A stretch of 64,000 bases of DNA from Paulownia fortunei. Lineage: Eukaryota > Streptophyta > Magnoliopsida > Lamiales > Paulowniaceae. The DNA is taken from assembly GCA_019321725.1 (NCBI GenBank), contig CM033121.1:2976001-3040000 (forward strand), written 5' to 3'. The notes under the pieces are model-generated. The model was not told the DNA's origin. It did not search any database and was given only the letters and a program-made list of their open reading frames with translations. Position numbers and translations under genes: made by a program. Below are positions 49,050-62,163 of this stretch, piece after piece; position 1 is the first letter of the stretch; every line of letters starts with the position of its first letter.

Positions 49050-51983
49050 TCTCTAATTAGTTTCCCAAGTCAAAAAGAGAGAGACTTTTCTAGGTATATG
49101 ACCAGAGGGTGTGCGTGGGAGATGCATATATTAGTATCAACAACAAATTTTATGTTTTTGATAAAGAAAATGTCAAGGTTCAACATTTTCGAAAGTTATT
49201 TAAACAATCACAGTATCTCACATGGTCACTCGCATAGTTTCAGGCAGTTTCAAACATTTTCTTGGAGTTATTGTTCAAAGAGTCTGTGAAGAAGGGTATT
49301 TAGGTTCTTCCATAGTGCTGTGATATTCAGCCTTATGGAGATGTGTACCTGCATATTTTTATCATAACAAAATATAATCTTACAACTTGTCACAAAAACT
49401 GCCGGAGTTCCAAACAAGATGGTACGCTGAGTTGAATCTCAGCTGTATCTGAGCAATAATATTTCAATGTCAAAGTTCTCATCCATGCAGGTGAACAAGT
49501 GAATGGACCTGATCAACAGCAGAACTGCTAGAATTAATTAACCAAGTTTAGTCCTTGTAATATGCTTATGAATCCTTAGGATCACCATATCCCACTCCAT
49601 ACTGAAATTACATATCAGTTGCTGTCACTGCTGTGTGCTCAAAGGTACCAATGATATGACATTTATCAAATCTCTGAAGCTGGCCTAAATAATCTAAAGA
49701 CCATATACTATCAACACTGTGAAAGGTTAACCAAAAAGCAAAGTAGCACTTTTAGATAGTTTCAATATACCCTTGTTGTCTTGGACAAAAACCAGAAGTC
49801 TGGTAGGTGCTGATACGAATAATTGTTTACAACACAGATAAGTTGACAAGGCAAATGTAAGGAAAATTCTTTTGTTATATAATTAAGGATGAAAAGGATA
49901 TAGTGCATGCTTATATAACTATTGATTTACACCATATAGAGGTAACAGATATGCTTATCTAACATCGAGATTAGAAACATTAAAATATCCTCCGACTCTA
50001 CCATCTTATCATACCTTCTGTCAAAATTGAAGAATAAGCAAAAATCAGACATACCTCATCGGAGCTTCCAATAGAAGAGTTATCCACATTTTTCATGTAT
50101 GATCTTGCGACGCTCCTTGATGTTATCTGCATTCAAGCTATAAGTAATAAAACACTTACAGATACTCAGGCCCCAGAGAGGCATGAAAATTTTGTTTTTC
50201 TCTTCCGTTTTGAAGACAAGAATGCACCACCAAAAAGCAGTTAGATCAACAGTATGATACCTTTTCATATTTCTTCAGGATCTTCGAAAAGGCTGAGAGA
50301 TTCATGAAGCTGTTTGTTCATTTTACAAATGATATTACTAACAGAAGCAGAAGATTTCCTGAGAAACAATAGTGTGTTTGCACATTGTCATCTACCTGTA
50401 ATGCTTTAGAAGGCAAAGCTTCTGATAGAACTCAACAAACGCAACCTTCAATATTTCTTCAACATCTTTCAGTTCTTCTTTGTTGTAACTCAAACCCTTT
50501 TCTCTAGAGTCTTTGAAAACTCCTTTAATAGTTGATATTGGACTATCAAATGTATTCGAAATCTTTACACGATCAAGGATTTCTAAATGAGTTGTTTCGA
50601 ATTCTTTGGTATTTTCCCCATCTCTTGAAGTATCAACAGAATTTTCAATGGGAGGACTATCATATTTAACATGACCATCAGAGTGCTGCGCTTGACAGCT
50701 CAAGTCCTCTTCTGTATCAAATCAGAATACTCTATTAATAAATATTTTCAAGTTATTGAACTGAAAATGAACAAATTATATAGTGACGGTACAGTTGAAA
50801 GATCAGAACTGCATCACCACTAGAAGAGCCAGGTTCCAGCTGACTTCTGTAACTCATTTGAACACCAAGTTCCCTATCCATTTGCCTGATTCCTGCACAA
50901 ATAAACTGAAATGCATTAACAAGAGAATGATATTACCATAAAGAACAGACTTATCAAATCAACACACTGAGTGAAGCTGGCTTAGGTTGAATAAAACTGT
51001 TGGCTTCTGTAAAGAGGTATCGGAATGCTTGTGAATAACATGTCAATAACGTTTCCATGTCTCAGATGCTTGTCAATTGGTTGTCCAGAACAAAAATTCT
51101 GTTCTTGCAAAATCCTTCCAGAATTAGAAACCTTACTTAATGAACTGTTTAGAAGGTAGATACAAATGGTAGTATGCTTTTCAGAAGGAAGACACTGTCA
51201 TGCCAATATCATCTATCTTCAAATCTATGTGATTGAGATGTTAACAGATGTTATATGAACTTACCTGAATCATCTGTGGCCCATTTTATACCACCAATTT
51301 TTCTTATACAGCAGCAAGTTGCAGTAAATGAGTATATGATTTAACATTAGCAAGTAATATACTAAGAATTAGGAGGAGAGATACTCAAAATGATGAACTC
51401 TTTGTTGTTTGTATCACCCACCAACAGTCTCCGCTCTGTCTGGGGGTATAATCTTTGAGGGTGCCAAATTGCTGATATCTGTGGAAATACATTTCAGAGA
51501 ACTGGATCCATCTAAATCTGGATTTATCACCTTGATTCGCAATGCAATCAAAGCCTCCATTTGTTTTTTCAACAAAGCGGCTTCCCTAATCACTTCTTCC
51601 ACCTTGTCTTTATAAAAGTTATTTGTCTTGTTGAGCTCATCATCAAGTTTTTTGAAAAAAAATCTCTCATTCTCTTCTCCTTCTTCTGGGGACAAGAGCA
51701 TCTTGGTATTGTACAACTTTCTAGAGTTCTCTTGTTGCACCGTGTGAACAGCTATTACTTGGTTCTCAATATCCTCCTGGTTCTCGAGATTTCTACCATG
51801 TAGAGTTGAAGCACCGAAGTCCCTGAACAGTGATAATCTCTTCTGAGAAGCTCTCACTGGATTTGGCTTGTTTTGTTTGAAATTGCAAATCTCTTGTAAT
51901 ATTCGTTTGAGTCCATTATAGTCAACATAGGCCTCAGTCCACTCAGGCACCTTTTGTTTCTTAAAATCTTTCCCAAATTTCAT
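46005..51983 (-). CDS. Second PHO1-family gene (SPX-EXS), with an exon one base short
   Basis: Fourteen exons on the minus strand: 51422-51983, 50818-50892, 50396-50711, 50261-50309, 50055-50126, 48784-48913, 48512-48632, 48080-48338, 47900-48004, 47763-47807, 47526-47674, 46771-47049, 46544-46680, 46005-46119. The start is the ATG at 51983 ([20 protein letters not shown]); the frame upstream has no earlier ATG. It has an SPX domain with KILKKYEK, then membrane helices and an EXS domain ([57 protein letters not shown]) and an acidic tail. Ten exons have lengths identical to the first PHO1 gene. Exon 11 has 149 nt where the partner has 150, so using the conserved donor breaks the frame. A weak donor 10 nt further on (exon end 47516) would restore the phase. 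It could be a functional gene with altered splicing, a young pseudogene, or a sequence error. Confidence 0.85.
46301..46416 (+). repeat. Short direct repeat in the last intron of the second PHO1 gene
   Basis: gag-a-tcgtccatgacataaatt occurs at about 46301-46328 and 46391-46416. Confidence 0.7.
49000..49047. repeat. Compound (TA)n(TG)n microsatellite
   Basis: TA units run directly into about fifteen TG units, within the 1.1-kb intron 48914-50054 of the second PHO1 gene. Confidence 0.95.
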
Positions 51984-54900
51984 ATTTGCATTTCTCTTCA
52001 AGATGTACTTTCAATCAGTTTCTACACTTCCACGACTTTGCCGCTGATTGAACTGCTTCTGCTAGAATCAAAGATAAGCTTGCTAGTGAACAAATGAATT
52101 GCTTGCTTGCACATCATCAAGGAACTTGGAACCACAGAAAAGTATGAAGTGAAATGTAAAACAGATTCTTTTATATGACGCATATATAACCTAGTAACTT
52201 TAGAATAATCTACAAGAAAAGGTAATTTAGTCAGTACAAAGAGATAAGTCTCTTCGAAACAAGTACATGTCAAACACATGTATTCAAGCTCATGAACATG
52301 ACCGAATAGTCCATTGAATAAATTTGGACCAGTGAGGATTAATATTAAGTGAAAGATCCGAAAGACACATATAATTTGCGAATTGTTCAAAGAGCATCCT
52401 GCTGCAACAAACTCCCCCTCTGCGGCAGAGGCCTAAATGACACTTTTAATTGAAATTCGTTGAATTAATTTCTCTGTTATGACAAAGCATAAGAAAGGCG
52501 GAGAAGGCATGTATGTCAGCTAGAAAGTGATCACATCTCAAACAGAAGACAACTATGCCTTATTATCCAATCTATTTACATCTAGTCACCGAAACTTGGA
52601 ACATGCCGTTCATCTGCACATAAACGCTCTAAGATACAGCAATGCAAAGGTCTTCAGGTATTAAATTTGACCTCATTTCAATTTCTAGAGTGTATCCTCA
52701 TTTTGGCCTTTCCTCCAAGGATTCATCAAGTTTGCATCCAATGCAAGAGAAATAAACGTCGAAGCCATTAAACAATTTCTAAAATTTCAAGTTCATATGT
52801 CATCAATCATAAAATTTTATTAGATGGGTTGAACACTCTCAAAAATCTAATAGCTACAACTCGAGCTAATATACTAATGATAGTCTCACAAATAAAACAA
52901 TTCTCGCAATAGTCCAATTTCACTTAAACCAGGAAAGCTCCACTGTTTTCCTCTCAGTCTTTCGTGAGTAAATACACAAAAAAAAAAAAAAAAAAAAAAG
53001 GAGAGAGAGAGATATATAAAACAATAAGCTACTAAAAACCGTTTCTCTCTGATGAACACCATTGTTAGTTTCCAGATTTAAGAAGCCATATTAGCCGGAA
53101 AAAAAAAAAAAAGAAAAACACACTCATAGTAAAATACTGTAGCTGCATGCAACTGACATTGCATAATATACACAACAAACCACAAAGAAAATCAGTTAAA
53201 CAAAGATTATCGCCAACTGCAGCGCATAAAACATTAAAATCCATTAGATAACAATCACCATTGCAACTCAAAAAAAAATCCACTCAAATTCAAACAATCA
53301 CATTTCTCCACCATAAAACACACATCAAAATGGAACAGGACTTGAATATCATAAAATGAACAACAAAAATAATGAAAATTAATTACCTTAGAATTGATCG
53401 GGCGATGGATAGACGCTTGAGAGCTGAAAAGGGTTTCAGAAAACGTGAAATTAGTATGAAAAAATGTTGTTGTTATTCCCCGGAAAACACTGCATGCCGC
53501 TACGCAGTTTCAGTTAGAAAGAAAGATTGGCTGCGGAAAGGACCACCCAAGTGCCGAAGTGGGTGCTACGTGGAAGAGTATTAGGACTTTCTGGAAATTT
53601 TATAGTGGGCTTTGCTGAAATTGCATGGCTTGCTAGAGGTGGATTAGAGAGCATGCAATAAATGCTTATGTGATGATTCGGATATCAGATTTAGTAGGGT
53701 ACATTGTGGCCCATCATTTACCAACACGTGTCATGTAATCGTCGCTCGGCGCAGCTGCTATTTGACTCCTCGAAACATAAATCTCATTCTTAAAAAAAAA
53801 AAATTTGGACTTTTTATTTGAATGAATTTTAATAAAATAAATATTAGTAAAATTGAACAATATGATATAATTTTTATATAATTTTTTTAAAGAAATAATT
53901 TTATCTAGTAACAAATTTTTAGGATCAATATTAAGTTGAATTTTGAATAATTCCAGTCTTACAAATAATATAATTTTGTCAATAAATTATATTTAAATGT
54001 GACATTATATTAATCAAGTTCAATGAAAATAATTGAATTAAATAACATGATTTATTTTTCATTTACGAGTTACTTGATTCATTTTTAAATCTTAATTATA
54101 ATTGTACACTTTTTTTTCTAATTCTTTTCTTTTCCAATTCTTTCTTTATTAGAAAATATATTCTCCAACTAGGAGTGTGAGAAAAAAATTCCTCTTTCGT
54201 TAAGTAATTTTTTTTTATATATATCGAACGAGTCTAATTCAGAATATAATCTATTGGATTTGCATAGGACTAGCAAAATGAAAATTTTCAAAATAAAAAA
54301 TAGAACTCATCTACAATCTAATCCCCCTAATTCCATGTCTATCACGAGTAAAAATATACTTAAAATTCTTCAAAATTGAGTAATGTTTATTTTTATTTTT
54401 TTTAAAATATTTTTATTTTCGATTTAGTATTTTCATAATTGAATCAGTGATCGAATCGATTTTGCCAACGATTGAATTAATCAATCGATTTAATGAAAAT
54501 TATTTATATTTATTATTATATTATGTAAAATAACAATATAATAAACTAAATATTATTTAATATATTTTAAAAAATAATAATCAGCTAGAAAAAATATCTA
54601 ACAAAGCTCAATTTCAATTAATCACATACATATAACAAAATACCAAGTTCCAAGTTTTAAACTTCCTCCAAAAAAATAAAAAAATAAAAAATTTATTTAA
54701 CCAATTTTTGATCAATTTTAACCCGTTGAACCACAAAAATGATTATTTAAGACTAATAAGACCTATCGGTCCGATCCAGCTCCGAAAATACAACTAAATT
54801 TATTCTTGTAAAATAAAACCAAACATATATTTCGTACTCCCATATATTTCCTTCCTAATATATAACATCACCCAAAACACTTCCCCAAAATATCGAAAAC

Positions 54901-55381
54901 AATTGCAAATTGCAAATTTTACAACTTACTTCCCAACTTACTCCTATAAGCGGCGCCAATTGCCAATTCCTTAAAAGAGATGAGCCAACATTATGAGCGA
55001 CTGGCAGACTGGTAGCAAGTGAAAAAGGGTAGCTGGTTTATAATACTTGCAAATTCGGTTATGGCAAGTGCAGAATCAGCTCAGCAGGAAAATTCTCAGG
55101 ATCAACGAAATATAGCTTTAGAAATCAGTAACCAATGCCAAAAAATTTACCATAAGCATTATTCAACAGGGAACCTGAACCTAATTAAAAACTTCAAAGA
55201 TGTCTACTACTGCAGTAGAATCCGCAGGGAGGCATTATGTGCCCCAATTGATAAAAAGGAACAACAAATTAAACGAGATATTCTCAATGCTTCCACTTTT
55301 CTGCATTACTAAAACCTGCTTACTAGGTCCACTTAGATCATGCAGCAAAGAATCCGCAGATCAGGAGCACAAGAATAGGTT
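51984..55381. other. 5' region of the second PHO1 gene and spacer to bL32m
   Basis: No coding gene is seen. On the minus strand, attctaag|gtaatt at about 53387-53389 is a good donor, so a noncoding 5' leader exon may lie just above 53389 and be spliced to the PHO1 coding exon; this is tentative. Poly-A runs occur at 52979-53000 and 53099-53112. The part 53750-54700 is AT-rich low complexity, and the right end holds the 3' UTR of bL32m. Confidence 0.45.
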
Positions 55382-57712
55382 TTAACCATTCTCTTCAGGA
55401 TTTTGCTTGATCCCACTGCAACAGAAGAAGTGTGGCAGCTTGACCCGACCGCAGACCCTGCCAAGATACGAAAGGATTGTATAACATTTGCCAAATTTTA
55501 GTGTTAAAATTGCTTACAGGAAGTAATTAATATATAGAGGATTATTGCCAGGGTTTTGTGATATCTAGCACACAGCTGAATCCATGTTTAAATGCAAGGT
55601 CTCTTTTCAGGTAACTGGATTCAGCTGCAAGAATCCATGTTTAATGCACACACTACGCTTTAAAAATCCAGCAGGACAATTTACAATCAGAAGCACACAC
55701 AAGCTTTTCTGTTAGTTTAAGACCCTATCATACTTAATTCGACATTGAATTGTTGTATCGTTCAGAATGGGACAAGGCCTTGTTGAGTTGTATCGTAAGT
55801 TGCACACTGTAAAACCAAGAATATAGACACATTTTATAAATTCAGAAAGCACACCTCTCTTCTCACAAAATATGAATATAGGGCAATCATTTTATTGTTT
55901 AAGGATTTAGTTATCACATAGTGAATTCAAATATGGTTCATAAACTTTAAAATATACTGAAATTGAATTCCATAAACAAAAACTTCTCAGATATCCATAC
56001 AACCACTGTACTGAAAAGAAACACCATACTTGCAACGGATGATTACAGGGACAGGTTTCAAAGCCTTTGGTCCATTTCTAATACCTTTCTTGTGTGGAGT
56101 AACCTGCAAGAAGCATTTCACTTTTAGTACTCAAATATTGTAGAATTTGTCCATTAACATGTCGAGTAACTGCTTGTTAAAGCCATTTGAGCCAGAAATA
56201 CATACACATGCAAAAGCGTCGGATAAACCAAATATAATGGCCAAAACAAAAAAGACAATTAATAAACCAGTTCGATAGGCCCTAAAAGGTAACAAAAGAT
56301 GAAGTCATGCGTTAATATTCACATGTGCTAGCCGAATGTCTTGCAAAAAGAATGAAAAGATTTAGGTAAAGTGAAATTTAAAACAAGTGCTTGAAAAGTT
56401 CCTCATTACGAACTCTCAGTAGTCAGAATAGAACCAGACTAGATCAGAAGGGCACAAACTGGAAACGGATTAAAAGCTTTAAAAGCTTCCTAACTGGCGA
56501 AAGGGAAGAAAACTGACATTTCAACAAGACAACTGGTATTTCAACCACTGCATTATGCTCGATAGTTTTGGCTATCACTATTCTAGAATTATGACATTAC
56601 AATATTCCAGTTCTGCAAAGATGGCCTTTGTTGCTATCTCACATGCTAAAGAGGCACAAAATAAGGAGAGAAAAGAAAACAAAAATTCTACATTGGACTA
56701 ATTCCAAAACCACTTATAATACAGACTTCGAATCAAAGCCATCAGGTCACATAATGCTCGAAGAACACTATTATCCAAAATTTTCCACTAAAATAAGCTT
56801 TTAGTAATGGACAAAATTCACCATGGGCGCAAATACCCAGAACTTCAGATCCCACAGCTGAAGACACATTTAACCAGAAACCCCTAGCCAAATCCACTGA
56901 ACTGCACAAAAAATGACCTGGCCACAAACAAACTTTCACAGAAGCTGCTACATCTTACTCGGACCAAACGAAGCAGTAACTCAGATTGATACTGTAGTTC
57001 TTTTTAGTAATTTTCTCTTCCAAATTCAAATTCCAAGGTAAGTGAGAGAAGAGAAACAAAAGAAAACTAAAAAAGCGACAGTCATATGCTGCGAAAAACC
57101 ACTAACTAGGCAGTAGTAAACTACCAATAAGAAGATTTATTAAAAAAAAAATCACCAATAGTTAGTAACATTGAAAATGCAAAAATCAACAGCTTCATTT
57201 TCCCTAAATCCACCGAAAGATATCCGAAGCTATAGAAAATCTATTCAATCAAGCGGCCATCCAATGACACCCATTAATGAACATATTCTTCTAAACCCTT
57301 AAACCCTAAAACCTTATGAAGAAACGAAAAACAGGAAAACAGAAACAAAACACCGAAAAATATTAGACGACAGCAAACCAGGAATGAACTAAAAATCTTA
57401 ACATCAATTTGAAAGATAAAATCTTCAGCAAAAAGTAATAAATAGAAAAAAGAAATTCACCTTCTTTTTGGGGACAGCCATGAGCTCCATAGCTCCACCG
57501 AAGAATGGTGAATTCGGAAATTCAGCTCCCGTGTTGTTGTAGTCATGATTTTCCGGCAAAACCAACGGCGGCAATGTGGTGTTGATCTGTTCGTTGATGG
57601 CGATTTCCAACGGTGCTGGTTGAGCCAACGCGTGGGCCAGCAGCCGGATGCCTCCTACGGCGCACTCCGCTTTCCTCCCAGCGCTTCTTAGCATCGAGAC
57701 CCGTAACGCCAT
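55382..57712 (-). CDS. Mitochondrial large ribosomal subunit protein bL32m
   Basis: A nuclear gene for a structural protein of the mitochondrial 50S-type subunit. Three exons on the minus strand (57461-57712, 56030-56103, 55382-55457) in consistent phase give 133 aa. The start is the first ATG; upstream in frame only a GTG occurs. The N-terminus MALRVSMLRSAGRK is Arg/Ser/Ala-rich and free of acidic residues, as expected for a mitochondrial presequence. The conserved bL32 core begins ELMAVPKKKVTPHKKGIRNG and continues with ALKPVPVIIRCKVCGRVKLP. Its zinc-type cysteines are Cys-x2-Cys and then Cys-Cys (HFFCCSG). The protein ends IKQNPEENG. The splice between exons 2 and 3 falls inside the first Cys-x2-Cys motif. 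Intron 1 is 1.36 kb. Confidence 0.92.
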
Positions 57713-59524
57713 ATCGGTTCCGCGCACGTTAAGTATTCAACGTGTGAAATTCAGTCGGCGATTGCCAGAGAAAGAGGGGGTATACGCGAGTGAGGTAGAT
57801 GTAAAACGGCGACGTCCCTTATTTCTTTCTAGTTTCTACTGTTAAGAGAAAAACTTCAAAAAAAATTAAGAGGGAAAATGCATTTTTTATTTATTGGCAT
57901 AATTTTTTCTTTTTATTTTCCATTTCCTTCCGATGTAAAATGAGCCAAAAAAAATAAAAATTGAAGTGAATAATGAAGACTTGTTTTTTTTTTCCTCATT
58001 ATGAAGATTGAATTTTGTTTAATTAATTTTTGTTTTTAAATGTACAATATTATTTCAATTGAACAAAAGCAAAAGTAAGTCAATTTTCAAATTTAGACAA
58101 GAAATAAACTACTCAATATGTGTTTATGTTGGTATATACTAAATAATAATGCCAAAAGAATGTGAACATAATATGGAAAAATAGGCATTCGGTTGAATGT
58201 GGAATCCGTATGAAAATGAAAATTCATATACAATTTTTTTGTGATACAAAAACATAAGAATTAGAAGTGTTATCATTCGAGTTGATTTTTCATGAATTTA
58301 AATCTTTAGAGTGCAATTCCATGTAACCAGATTTAGTAAAAAAAACAATACAAATATTTAAGAACAATCAATTTTTAAATATGTATGACTCTTCATGAAA
58401 AAAAAATATATTTCTAAAATCAAATAAGAGTATTTTTTTAAAAAAAAAATCTAATGAGAGAGTATTTTCTTTTTTTCTTTTTCTTCATTTGAATAACGAG
58501 GATACCGACTCATTTTCAACTTCCCTTTCCCTTTCGAATGGTGCAATGTTGTATATATTTTTTCACTTTTGTATTGACATTAGCCTAACCCATTTTTACT
58601 TAATTTCTAATTTACTAAATGAACTTTAGTATTAAAATTAAAATAAAATTACTAGTTTTAAACTAGTTGATTGCTTTAATTACATCAAAATTTGCAAAAT
58701 TAAATTGGATTTAATTTTGAGTGTTATGTGCTCCAATTTTCCTCTTGTTCTCCATCACCTTGTGTATTTCATTGAGTGCACCAGGGACGATTGAAGTACA
58801 AAATCAGTGCCTCATATGACAATTAGGTCGTCAAAAATCTTAGGCGACCATTATGATATAACTTTTTCCTATATCAATAATTTGATTAAACAAGGCAGAA
58901 AAAACCTCATATTCAATAGTATGACAATTTACTTTTGTTTCCAAAAACTTGGTCAAAAATCGTCTATAATAGAATATTATATTTTATGAATTGAATGTAA
59001 TACATCTTATTCATTATTAATAATTAGATTATAAAAAGTCATCTTTGACCTAAATATTTTAAATGTATTGAATAATTGAATGAATCGAAAATATTACACC
59101 CGAACCCATCCGAGAATTTCACTAACAAGGATGGCCTACTAATTTGAGACCGTCTTGGATTTATGTCATCCTATCCAAAATATTCAACCAGTCATTTAAA
59201 AAGTTTAAATTTTTGGTCATAGGACAAGGAAAAACTGATGAATATAAATGCTAGTCAACTGCTTAATCCGATTATAACTGCCCTTTTTACTCTATAATCT
59301 ATACTAAATCAAGAATATTCAATCAGGGCAGAAAACCAAATACTATGGAGAAAACTGAGGACAAGACAGGTCTCCATGATACCACACACAAATTCCTGTC
59401 TATTTATTCTATTACAAATCGTGCAAATCACAACATCAATGGCAGTTCCCATCAGGCAGGATACAATATTCTGAAGGTTGTCTCAATGAGAAGCCATTCA
59501 TGATTGAAAGGAAATTGCGAAAAA
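57713..59524. other. Intergenic spacer between divergent bL32m and F-box genes
   Basis: AT-rich, with poly-T/A runs around 57840-58020 and 58430-58490. It contains the promoters of both neighbours. The one longer ORF (58807-58989) has no recognisable similarity. Confidence 0.6.
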
Positions 59525-60705
59525 ATGGAAACCAGAGAGGATATTTCAGACCAAACTTTTCATTTTCCTGATGAAATACTGCTTGAAATTCTTGTTAGAC
59601 TCCCGCGAAATCAATCTTCAGATTCAGATGTGTTTCCAAGAACTGGCTCTCTTTAATTTCTGACGCTTCATTTTTTCCCTGTTACGTTTCGCGGTCTAAG
59701 GACTCGCCTCCGTTCACACTCATTTTCCAGTGTGATAACAACTGTGGAATGCATGGTTTTGTTTCCAATGGGAATACCTTAAAGAATTTCAGTTCTCCAT
59801 TCCCCTCTGATCAAATTCCAGGCCTAAAAGTCGAAGCAACGAGCAATGACTTGATTCTGTATCGATCAAATTGTCATGAATCGGTGTATTTTGTGGCCAA
59901 TCCCTTCACAAGACAGTGTGTCCCACTTCCAATGCATAGCGGAAGAAGAAGTTATGGCTCCACAGGATTGATCTCCTGTGTCAGAAATGGGATCACAAGC
60001 TACAACGTGGTACGGCTAATTAAACATTGTGACAGCAGTAGATTCTCTAATGCACAACACTCTCTGAATCTTGAGACATTTTCTTCTGAAAAAGGAGAGT
60101 GGAGGAATTTGAAGCCGAAAAATTGCATGTTTAACGTCGAATTTGATGCAAGGCCATGCATTGTATTCAAAGGGGTTCTTCATTGGATTTGCAATAGAAT
60201 GACAACCCTTTTGGCCTATGATCCTTGCAGCAGTCCTGATCAATGCCGGTTCATCAGCATACCAAACGAGACCTACAATATGAATGGAATGAACGCAGTT
60301 TTGGGAGCATCGGGTGAAAATTTATACTATTTTGAGATGAGTAGAATCTCTATCCAGGAATCTAAGTTGCCTGGATGGAAATTGTGGGTGCTGAAAGACC
60401 ATGAAAGGGGGGAATGGAGTTTGGATCAGGAAGGGAAAGAGAGAAAGATTGAGTCGCTTGGTGTTCTTTGCAATGTGCTTTCAACGTATAGTCCTCTCCT
60501 TCCAGTGGCATTTCATCCATGGAATAAAGACATATTGTATTTCCGGTATGAGGGCTATCTCTTGACTTTTAATGTTAAGACAGGATGGTTTGAAGATAAG
60601 TTTTCGACATTTTCTTCCGAGAGCATGGTTTCAACATGGGAAATCTTTCCTCTGTTGATGCCATTAAGTCCAACTCAAATTCCTCATTGCAGAGGTGAAG
60701 GCTGA
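59525..60705 (+). pseudogene. F-box protein gene with a frameshift inside the F-box
   Basis: F-box proteins are substrate receptors of SCF ubiquitin ligases. The ATG at 59525 opens a normal F-box start (HFPDEILLEILVRLPR), but after about 59608 this frame loses similarity and stops at a TAA after GSL. The neighbouring frame continues the F-box consensus at once from 59608 (KSIFRFRCVSKNWLSLIS) and stays open to the TGA at 60703-60705. The break equals one missing base in an A-run (three A present where four are expected). The downstream part (about 318 codons from the ATG at 59749) is an F-box-associated domain of the beta-propeller/FBA type, e.g. YFVANPFTRQCVPLPMH and VFKGVLHWICNRM. Intronless. 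As read it cannot make an F-box-containing protein: pseudogene, or a one-base sequence error. Confidence 0.8.
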
Positions 60706-62163
60706 TACAGAATAAAGAAACAGCTGAGCCTGAAAAATGAATTTGTTTTTCTGTCATTTGGTATGTTAATGTTGTTATTACAACTTGGCAAGACATGCTC
60801 TACAGTCCACACAGAATTATTTACTCATAATAAGGGCTCTATGGAAAATGAGCCATGATTCAAGCTTGAGTTCATCTATTCTCATTCTATAACATTTTTG
60901 TATCATTTTTCCTTTCCTCTATAAGCCCATCTTTTTTTTGTAAATTTCAAAACCCTCATGTATAACTCCAAACACAATCAAATGGACTTAATACTCAAAT
61001 TGTGTTTATTGTATCCTGAAGTAAAAAAAGACATGAATATGAGCTACTGCCTTTTCACTGTACTATTTAATAGTCTGTTCACTGTGGGAAAAAGAGATGA
61101 ACTTATTACATGAATATTGAAGCACAAACCTGCCCTTCTCCATTTCACTTTTCTTGCATGCAATGGTCTGTGCTAGTACAATCTGGGCAGTGCTACCTTA
61201 CTTGAGAGGCAAGAACACTGTCCTTTTTCTTTTCATTTTAGTAAAATGATTCTTTAGGAGACATTCCCCAAATTTATGTCCAATCACAATTTACTTTTGT
61301 TGAACTTTACTTGTGTAGCCTGTACTTTATGCATCTTTACACTGTTTTCTGAAGTGAAAATATGAAATACTCACAGATCATGCTACTTTATCTCATAAGG
61401 AGGGTATATTTACTTAAACAATATTCCTTCCTTTCATAACAAATTGGTAATTATCAGTCAAATATCGGATATTGTTGCAGATTTTGTGGTTAAATTATCT
61501 ATTTTTTACTGCTCAAGGTGGCAGCTTTATCTTAAGTCATCTGGTCTTTAACTTGCCTCAGTTGAAGATCCAACTTGTTTTCTTTTTTCCCAACAAACTT
61601 TATTGTGGACTAGTTCTGCATAAAAAAAGAAAAAAAAAAATCTTTATTTGCCAATTGTGTACACCTACCCCAAATCCCCAATATATTAAATACAATATAA
61701 AATATACTTGGCTAACTCCCAAAAAAGTATTAAAAAAAAAACGGGACATGAAATACTATCTAATTAATTACTAATTAAATAATTTTGGGAGGCACATAAT
61801 TATATTTAAGAACATATTAGTTTCTTTTTTTATTAACACTTGTGTCTTTCCTCACTTAAATTCGAATCCTGACATTTCCTTCTTTTTAAAAAAAAAAATA
61901 ACATTTTTTTTTTTTATTTCACCTCTCATTTCTATTTGCATAATGTCAAGTAGCTAGTATGACCTTAAAAAAAAAAAAAAAAATTAGCTAGTAATTTCGC
62001 CAAAAAAAAAAAAGCACCATTCAAGAACATTGCACAAATACACATGAAAAGTAGACTTGAAGATACATGTACAAGTGTTAAGATTCCATTGGTATTATGA
62101 CCTACAAAGTACAAACTGAGATTTCATTCCACCTCTCTCTTCCCACTCCAATTCTCTCCAGCC
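60706..62163. other. Spacer between the F-box gene and the beta-propeller gene
   Basis: Holds the 3' flank of the F-box gene and the promoter of the next gene. Several poly-A/T runs occur between 61620 and 62010. No gene or RNA gene is recognised; the ORF at 61472-61774 is low in complexity. Confidence 0.6.

Noticed and set aside
55574..55626. 11-bp inverted repeat (agctgaatcca … tggattcagct) in bL32m intron 2 as an RNA hairpin
   Set aside because: The arms are short and the loop is over 30 bases; no further pairing supports a microRNA precursor or other structured RNA.
57713..57727. Longer bL32m N-terminus from 57727
   Set aside because: The codon is GTG; the first ATG is at 57712 and fits a mitochondrial presequence.
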